From NCBI GenBank assembly GCA_903873705.1, contig CAIQPK010000090.1:62001-126000 (forward strand): 64,000 bases of DNA, read 5' to 3'. Position 1 is the first letter of the stretch, and the number at the start of each line of letters is the position of its first letter. Made by a program: the position numbers and the translations under genes. Below are positions 59,597 to 64,000 of this stretch, one piece after another. The stretch comes from an uncultured Acidobacteriota bacterium (GTDB taxonomy: Bacteria; Acidobacteriota; Terriglobia; Terriglobales; Acidobacteriaceae). The notes under the pieces are model-generated. The model searched no databases and was not told the DNA's origin. It was given only the letters and a program-made list of their open reading frames with translations.

Positions 59597-60319
59597 ATGG
59601 CCTCTACCTTTCTCACCGCCGAGTGGCGCAAGCTGATCATGGCGCAGTACACCGTTGATCCGGCCTTGCTGCTGCCCTCGCTTCCCGCGGGGTTGGAGAT
59701 CGATCTCTATCAGGGCCGCTGCTACGTCTCTCTCGTCGGGTTCCTGTTCGACCAGGTGCGTGTCAAGGGTGTCGTTGTGCCTTTCCATACGCGGTTTGAG
59801 GAGATCAACCTGCGCTTCTATGTGCGCCGTCGCGAGGCTGACGGCAGTGAGAAGCGCGGTGTGGTCTTTATCCGCGAGTTCGTTCCCCGGGCCGCGATTA
59901 CCATCATCGCCAAGCAGTTCTACGAAGAGCCGTATGCGACGCTGCCGACGCGTTCCAGCGTGGAGATGGCGACGAACCGGCTCAGTGTGCGCTACGACTG
60001 GCAGTACAAGAAGCAATGGCAAACGCTGGCTGTCGAGGCTGCGCCGCAAGCCAAACCGATTGCGGCGGGCAGCGAAGAGGAGTTCATCACCGAGCATTAC
60101 TGGGGCTACACGAAGCGTAAGGACGGCAGCACCTCGGCTTACGAGGTCGAGCATCCGCGCTGGCTGGTTTACGCGGTGAAGAAGTATGCGATCGCGGCTG
60201 ACTTCGCCGCGCTTTACGGACCGTCGTTCGCGTTGCTGAACCAGCAGCAGCCGGCGAGCGTGCTACTGGCCGAAGGCTCAGCGGTGAGTGTTTACAGCGG
60301 CAGCAAGCTGACGCTTTAG
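59597..60319 (+). CDS. DUF2071 (YqjF-like) protein
   Basis: A 240-residue cytoplasmic protein of the DUF2071/YqjF family: FLTAEWRKLIMAQYTVDPAL near the start, then VSLVGFLFDQVRVKG, INLRFYVRRREADGSEKRG and VFIREFVPRAAIT. The function is unknown; the fold is related to acetoacetate decarboxylase-type beta structures. The start ATG at 59597 lies 72 bases after the preceding gene's stop. It stands alone on the plus strand, with no regulatory signal recognised. Confidence 0.85.
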   Translation: MASTFLTAEWRKLIMAQYTVDPALLLPSLPAGLEIDLYQGRCYVSLVGFLFDQVRVKGVVVPFHTRFEEINLRFYVRRREADGSEKRGVVFIREFVPRAAITIIAKQFYEEPYATLPTRSSVEMATNRLSVRYDWQYKKQWQTLAVEAAPQAKPIAAGSEEEFITEHYWGYTKRKDGSTSAYEVEHPRWLVYAVKKYAIAADFAALYGPSFALLNQQQPASVLLAEGSAVSVYSGSKLTL

Positions 60320-60363
60320 GTTCTCGCCATGATCGCTATGTAGTCCCGGAGACGTTCGTTTAC

Positions 60364-60582
60364 GTGAGTCAGCGCTATGCTTCGCTTATGTCAGAGATCC
60401 ATTATGGCGGCAGCGGGACCATGATTCTCACTCTCCAGATCCAGATGCTGCACAAAGCGCTGGAGACGAATGTGGCGTCCTGGATCACGTGCGGGTTGCC
60501 AGCTGAAACCAATCCGGTTGCGGACAGCATTCGGCGGGACATTGCGGAGAAGCAGGCCCTGCTGGCTGCTAACTGGGCGTAA
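60364..60582 (+). CDS. Small hypothetical protein
   Basis: Not recognised. A GTG at 60364 opens a 72-residue frame; an ATG at 60388 gives 64 residues starting MSEIHYGGSGTMILTLQIQM. The middle is amphipathic helical (QMLHKALETNVASWITCGLP), and the end reads RRDIAEKQALLAANWA. It fills the gap between the DUF2071 and adenosine deaminase genes without overlap and has protein-like composition. It may instead be a non-coding leader. Confidence 0.4.
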   Translation: MSQRYASLMSEIHYGGSGTMILTLQIQMLHKALETNVASWITCGLPAETNPVADSIRRDIAEKQALLAANWA

Positions 60583-60640
60583 CCTCCTTTGCTGGTTCGG
60601 CCTGGGCATTTCCATGCTCAAAATTGACTACACTAAAAGG

Positions 60641-61675
60641 ATGGCTCGCCGTTCGACCCCGGAAGCACTTGACCCTGTCACCTGGCTGCGTGGCCTGCCT
60701 AAGGCAGAGCTTCATCTCCACCTCGAAGGCTCGATTACGCCGGAGACGCTTGTGGAGCTCTCGCGGAGGAATGATGCTCAGCCGCTGACGCTGGAAGCGG
60801 CTCGGGGGGTTTACAGCTACAACGATTTCCCTAGCTTCCTGATGAGCTTCAAGTCGGTTACCGAGCGGCTGCATACTCCCGCGGACTACGAAACCATTAC
60901 CTACAACATGCTGCGCGACCTTGCGCTGCAGGGTGTTCGTCATGCGGAGGTCTATCTCTCCATCGGCATCCTTTACTGGCAGAACCGCCTCGATGTGGAT
61001 GAGGTGATGACTGCTGCCGAGCGGGGACGGCTGCGGGCTGAGCATGACTTCGGCGTCTCGCTGCTGTGGATCATCGACGCGGTTCGGCACTTCGGGCTTA
61101 CCGAGTGCGCTCGCGTTTTTACCAAGGCTGCGGCGCTGAGCAAGGTCTATCCCAGCGTGGTGGGCATCGGGATCGGCGGCGATGAGGCTCGGGGTCCCGC
61201 TCAGGAGTTCCGCGAGCTCTATGCGGAGGCCAAGGCGGCCGGGTTGCACCTGACCTGCCACGCCGGCGAGTCGACCGGGCCGCAGAGCGTTTGGGCGGCG
61301 ATCAACATCGGTGCTGAGCGGATCGGTCATGCGCTCACCGCGGTTGAAGACCCGGACCTGATCGCGGTGCTGGCCGAGCGGCAGATTCCGCTGGAGCTGA
61401 ATGTCACCTCGAACCTGCGGACGGCGTGTTGTCCTACGCTGTTCGATCACCCTACCCGGCACTACTTCGAGGAGGGGTTGATGATTACGCTCAACTCGGA
61501 CGATCCTCCGTTCTTCGGGGCTAACTTGCTGGACGAGTACGTGATGGTGCAGCGGGAGTTCTCGTTCTCGCTGGACCAGATGCGGGAGCTGGCGGCTAAC
61601 TCGGTTGAGGCGAGCTTCCTTCCACCGGAGCGGAAGCTGGCGCTGCTGGGGGAGATTGAGCACTACGGCTGGTAG
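60641..61675 (+). CDS. add: Adenosine deaminase family protein
   Basis: A 344-residue TIM-barrel metal hydrolase. Metal and catalytic motifs: HLHLEGS with His25 and His27, LTCHAGEST (third metal His and catalytic Glu), RIGHAL and NSDDPPFFG with the catalytic Asp pair. It deaminates adenosine, adenine or related purines; the TCHAGE pattern and overall spacing fit both adenosine and adenine deaminases of this family. The ATG at 60641 is used; an ATG at 60614 adds MLKIDYTKR and has no better ribosome-binding site. The gene is followed by a repeat-rich intergenic stretch. Confidence 0.92.
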   Translation: MARRSTPEALDPVTWLRGLPKAELHLHLEGSITPETLVELSRRNDAQPLTLEAARGVYSYNDFPSFLMSFKSVTERLHTPADYETITYNMLRDLALQGVRHAEVYLSIGILYWQNRLDVDEVMTAAERGRLRAEHDFGVSLLWIIDAVRHFGLTECARVFTKAAALSKVYPSVVGIGIGGDEARGPAQEFRELYAEAKAAGLHLTCHAGESTGPQSVWAAINIGAERIGHALTAVEDPDLIAVLAERQIPLELNVTSNLRTACCPTLFDHPTRHYFEEGLMITLNSDDPPFFGANLLDEYVMVQREFSFSLDQMRELAANSVEASFLPPERKLALLGEIEHYGW

Positions 61676-61748
61676 GGTGCCCCCCCCCAGACCTCGGCCT
61701 GTAAAGTCTCAAAAACAAAGGGTCAGGTCTGGTCTTCGGTCTTCTCGG

Positions 61749-61787
61749 GGTCTGCTCGGGGTCTGCTTTGGTCTGCTTTGGTCTGCC
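61749..61787 (+). repeat. Short tandem repeat, GGTCTGCT units
   Basis: Four near-identical units starting at 61749, 61760, 61770 and 61780 share GGTCTGC(T/C), spaced 10-11 bases apart. Similar GGTCT words also occur just before. This may be slippage-prone sequence or several copies of a binding site. Confidence 0.6.
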
Positions 61788-61808
61788 CTTCCTGGGTTAA
61801 AAAGTGAT

Positions 61809-61827
61809 GCCCGGCTGGTGGCCGGGC
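61809..61827 (+). terminator. Possible terminator of adenosine deaminase gene
   Basis: GCCCGGC (61809-61815) pairs perfectly with GCCGGGC (61821-61827) over TGGTG, followed by GGATTTGTT. It is 134 bases after the add stop codon, so the assignment is weak. Confidence 0.35.
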
Positions 61828-62107
61828 GGATTTGTTGCCTGTCTTTATTTTAGACGACGTGTCAATAGCTGGCCGGCCTTCGTGGCGTCGCAGTGTGGCA
61901 GTGCGGCTCTGAAGTTGCCGAAAACATGGGCTTTGCGGAAGTCGGCTTTGAGAATCAGAGAGAGCCGCCAATTCGATGTAGTTTATCGCCCCGGAATCGC
62001 TGAAGTCGTTATCAGCTGTGAGTTCTAGCCCGAGCTGAGAGAGCTTGCCTAGGAGACGGGAGCCAGCCTATCTTCAAGAAGCCCACGTGTATGAGGTAAG
62101 AGCAGGT

Positions 62108-63430
62108 ATGACGTTCCAGGATTTCGGGAGCTCGGCACTGGAAAAACAGGTGATACGCCGCGTCACCTGGCGGATTGTGCCCTTCCTTACGCTGCTTTAC
62201 ATGGTTGCCTTTCTGGACCGCATCAATGTTGGGTTTGCCGCACTCACCATGAATCGCGACATCGGCCTCACGTCGCAGATGTTCGGCTTTGGCGCGGGTG
62301 TTTTCTTCTTCGGTTACTTTCTATTCGAGGTACCGTCGACCATCATCCTGCATCACGTGGGAGCGCGCTACTGGATCGGCCGGGTGCTTATCACGTGGGG
62401 CATCACCTCGCTGGGCATGGCATTTACTCGCGGGCCGCTCAGTTTTTACGTTCTGCGCTTTTTGCTGGGACTGGCGGAGGCCGGTTTTTTTCCGGGGATC
62501 ATCCTCTACCTCGGCTACTGGTTCCCCGCGCGATACCGTTCCGGGGTTATTGCGCTGTTCATGGCGGCTGCTCCCATCGCCGGGGTAGTCGGCTCGCCCA
62601 TTTCAGCTGCGCTGCTTAGCATGCATGGTGTGCTGGGTTTGAAGGGATGGCAGTGGCTCTTCCTCATGGAGGGTGCCCCCGCCGTTCTGCTTGGCTTTGT
62701 GACCATGGTGTTTCTGCCTGATAAGCCGGAGAAAGCGGCGTGGCTGGCAGGCGAGGAGCGCACATGGCTGGTGAATACCATGCAGTCCGAGGAAAAGAGC
62801 AGCGTGATTGCGGAGCACAGTGCGTGGAAAGCGCTCATCGACTGGCGTGTACTTACGCTGGCGCTCGCTTATTTCGGAACCTCGGCAGGGCTGTACACCG
62901 TCGGCATCTGGGCTCCGCTGCTGGTGAAGAACCTTGGCTTCTCCACCGTCATGGTTGGATTCCTGGTTGCCATTCCGAATCTGGTTGCGGTGGTTGGTAT
63001 GCTGCTGTGGTCGCGGAGTTCGGACCGCAGTGGAGAGCGCTACTATCACGCCGCCATCGCATGCCTGGTTGCAGCAGCTGGCATGGCGATAGCGGCGAAG
63101 AGCAGCTCGTCAGCGGTAATGGCGATTGCAGGGCTGTCTCTGACAGCCTTTGGGGTAAGCGCGGCCAAGCCGCCGTTGTGGACCTTGCCCACAAAGTTTT
63201 TTGCAGGCACGGGTGCGGCTGCGTCTATCGGTCTGATCAACTCACTCGGTACGCTAGGCGGGTTTGCCGGGCCGTATATGATCGGCTCGACCGTAAAAGC
63301 CAACACGGACTTTAGTGCGGGCTTGTATTGGGTAGGCGGATCGCTTGTGGTGAGCGCGATAACGATCATCGTCTTGCGTTTTGTTGTGAACCGGCCGGTA
63401 ACCGTGCCGCTGACTGAAGCCATGGAGTAA
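62108..63430 (+). CDS. MFS transporter, anion:cation symporter family (tartrate/TtuB-like)
   Basis: A 440-residue 12-helix major facilitator. The ACS-family marks are VAFLDRINVGFAALTMNRDI in helix 1 (Asp-Arg-x-Asn), FFFGYFLFEVPSTIILHHVG, and RFLLGLAEAGFFPGIILYLG in helix 4-5, followed by WFPARYRS. Members take up organic anions such as tartrate, hexuronates or phthalates. The dehydrogenase gene 12 bases downstream fits a tartrate or malate route, as in the ttuB-ttuC pair. The ATG at 62108 is preferred because the conserved part starts near residue 15; a further upstream ATG at 62045 adds 21 residues without support. Confidence 0.88.
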   Translation: MTFQDFGSSALEKQVIRRVTWRIVPFLTLLYMVAFLDRINVGFAALTMNRDIGLTSQMFGFGAGVFFFGYFLFEVPSTIILHHVGARYWIGRVLITWGITSLGMAFTRGPLSFYVLRFLLGLAEAGFFPGIILYLGYWFPARYRSGVIALFMAAAPIAGVVGSPISAALLSMHGVLGLKGWQWLFLMEGAPAVLLGFVTMVFLPDKPEKAAWLAGEERTWLVNTMQSEEKSSVIAEHSAWKALIDWRVLTLALAYFGTSAGLYTVGIWAPLLVKNLGFSTVMVGFLVAIPNLVAVVGMLLWSRSSDRSGERYYHAAIACLVAAAGMAIAAKSSSSAVMAIAGLSLTAFGVSAAKPPLWTLPTKFFAGTGAAASIGLINSLGTLGGFAGPYMIGSTVKANTDFSAGLYWVGGSLVVSAITIIVLRFVVNRPVTVPLTEAME

Positions 63431-63442
63431 AGAGCGACCAGT

Positions 63443-64000
63443 ATGTCCCATTCCGCACAGAAAACCTACCGCATTGCAGTAATTCCCGGCGACGGCATTG
63501 GCACAGAAGTAGTTCCAGAGGGCGTGCGCGTGCTGCATGCGGCAGCGAAGCGCTTTGGCTTTACCTTGGAACTGGACGAGTTTGACTTTGCATCGTGCGA
63601 CTACTACCTGGAGCACGGCCGCATGATGCCGGAAGATTGGAAGGAGAAGATTGGCAGCCATGACGCCATCTTCTTCGGCGCGGTAGGGTGGCCGGATAAG
63701 GTGCCGGATCACATTTCACTGTGGGGTTCACTCATTGCCATGCGGCGTGAGTTTGATCAGTACGCGAATCTTCGGCCTGTGCGCCTGATGCCTGGTGTTC
63801 CCTCTCCGTTAGCGAACCGCAAGCCGGGTGACATCGACTTCTTAGTGGTTCGCGAGAACACCGAAGGCGAATACTCGTCCATCGGCGGCACAATCTTTCC
63901 CGGCACGGAGCGCGAGGTAGTGGTTCAGGAGACGGTAATGACGCGGGTGGGCGTCGACCGCATTCTTCTATTTGCGTTTGAATTGGCAAATCGCCGGGAA
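63443..64000 (+). CDS. Tartrate/malate dehydrogenase family protein (isocitrate-isopropylmalate dehydrogenase fold), 3' end missing
   Basis: 186 codons are visible; the gene runs off the window. The N-terminus reads RIAVIPGDGIGTEVVPEGVR, the nucleotide-binding start of the beta-decarboxylating dehydrogenases. The segment FDFASCDYYLEHGRMMPEDW and GAVGWPDKVPDHISLWGSL are typical of tartrate dehydrogenase (TtuC) and D-malate dehydrogenase (DmlA) rather than LeuB. RPVRLMPG and ENTEGEYSS form the substrate-binding part. It follows the MFS transporter by 12 bases and probably oxidises the imported anion with NAD+ and Mn2+ or Mg2+. The full length would be about 355 residues. Confidence 0.85.
   Translation, partial: MSHSAQKTYRIAVIPGDGIGTEVVPEGVRVLHAAAKRFGFTLELDEFDFASCDYYLEHGRMMPEDWKEKIGSHDAIFFGAVGWPDKVPDHISLWGSLIAMRREFDQYANLRPVRLMPGVPSPLANRKPGDIDFLVVRENTEGEYSSIGGTIFPGTEREVVVQETVMTRVGVDRILLFAFELANRRE

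Larger units (their letters stand above)
61676..62107. other. Intergenic region with repeats
   Basis: This 432-base gap contains a run of nine C (61680-61688), a short GGTCTGCT tandem repeat (61749-61787) and a 7-base stem-loop (61809-61827). A 15-codon AT-rich stretch near 61840 and several short open frames show no family features. No gene is supported here. Confidence 0.5.

Noticed and set aside
1-64000. Search for tRNA, rRNA, CRISPR arrays, insertion sequences and transposase genes
   Set aside because: No cloverleaf-like sequence, regularly spaced repeats, transposase motif or terminal inverted repeats were found by eye; weak tRNA genes could be missed.

Overview
The window looks like a chromosomal segment of an acidobacterium of the Terriglobus/Granulicella/Edaphobacter type. 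This is inferred from high GC, very large Oar-like TonB-dependent receptors, lipoprotein beta-propellers, two exosortases each fused to an EpsI-like tail and each paired with a tiny PENPT protein, and house-keeping genes (bamA, frr, folP, lipA, tkt). No rRNA, tRNA, CRISPR array or insertion sequence was recognised.

Region by region. 1-700: the 5' part of a GyrI-like ligand-binding protein and an ArsR-family repressor, with a perfect palindromic operator. 900-9.6 kb: a sugar-phosphate block. tkt and rpiA are separated by a strong terminator; then come a secreted unknown and an SDR; then gnd-zwf-pgl-glk form a complete oxidative pentose-phosphate operon behind a consensus -35 box. 9.6-12.3 kb: a secreted M1 aminopeptidase. 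12.3-16.2 kb: exosortase unit 1 (PENPT micro-protein, exosortase/EpsI, beta-propeller lipoprotein). 16.2-19.2 kb: a small unknown and two paralogous beta-propeller lipoproteins on the minus strand. 19.4-28.6 kb: the ATP-grasp / alpha-E / transglutaminase cluster. It is interrupted by a frameshifted BrnT toxin with an intact BrnA, a nucleoside hydrolase without a normal start codon, and an acyltransferase; it ends in a transglutaminase fused in frame to a headless TonB-dependent receptor. 29.0-32.8 kb: an intact paralogous receptor. 32.9-35.1 kb: a translationally coupled DprE2/DprE1-like pair. 35.2-38.1 kb: RlpA and two paralogous envelope proteins. 38.4-43.4 kb: bamA and exosortase unit 2 on the minus strand. 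43.7-48.8 kb: frr, folP, a secreted SnoaL-like protein, a molybdopterin oxidoreductase and Hsp15. 48.8-53.6 kb: a compact minus-strand run (LOG, HExxH protein, TSUP exporter, DUF971, cytochrome c, membrane protein, lipA). 53.8-61.7 kb: a PcrA-like helicase with a large insertion, a 51-residue basic protein, a cupin, an APC permease, a DUF2071 protein and adenosine deaminase. 62.1 kb to the end: an MFS transporter and a tartrate/malate-type dehydrogenase that runs off the window.

Most unusual points: (1) two complete exosortase units whose dedicated substrates would have a mature part of only about ten residues, and whose enzymes carry Asp where exosortases normally have the catalytic His; (2) the transglutaminase-receptor chimera, which is either a real deletion fusion or a misassembly next to a paralogous receptor; (3) a DprE1 homologue with Ala at the benzothiazinone-target cysteine; (4) a PcrA-type helicase with about 150 extra residues in domain 2B; (5) a terminator that ends directly at the rpiA ribosome-binding site. 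All functional calls rest on motif recognition by eye, without database searches.
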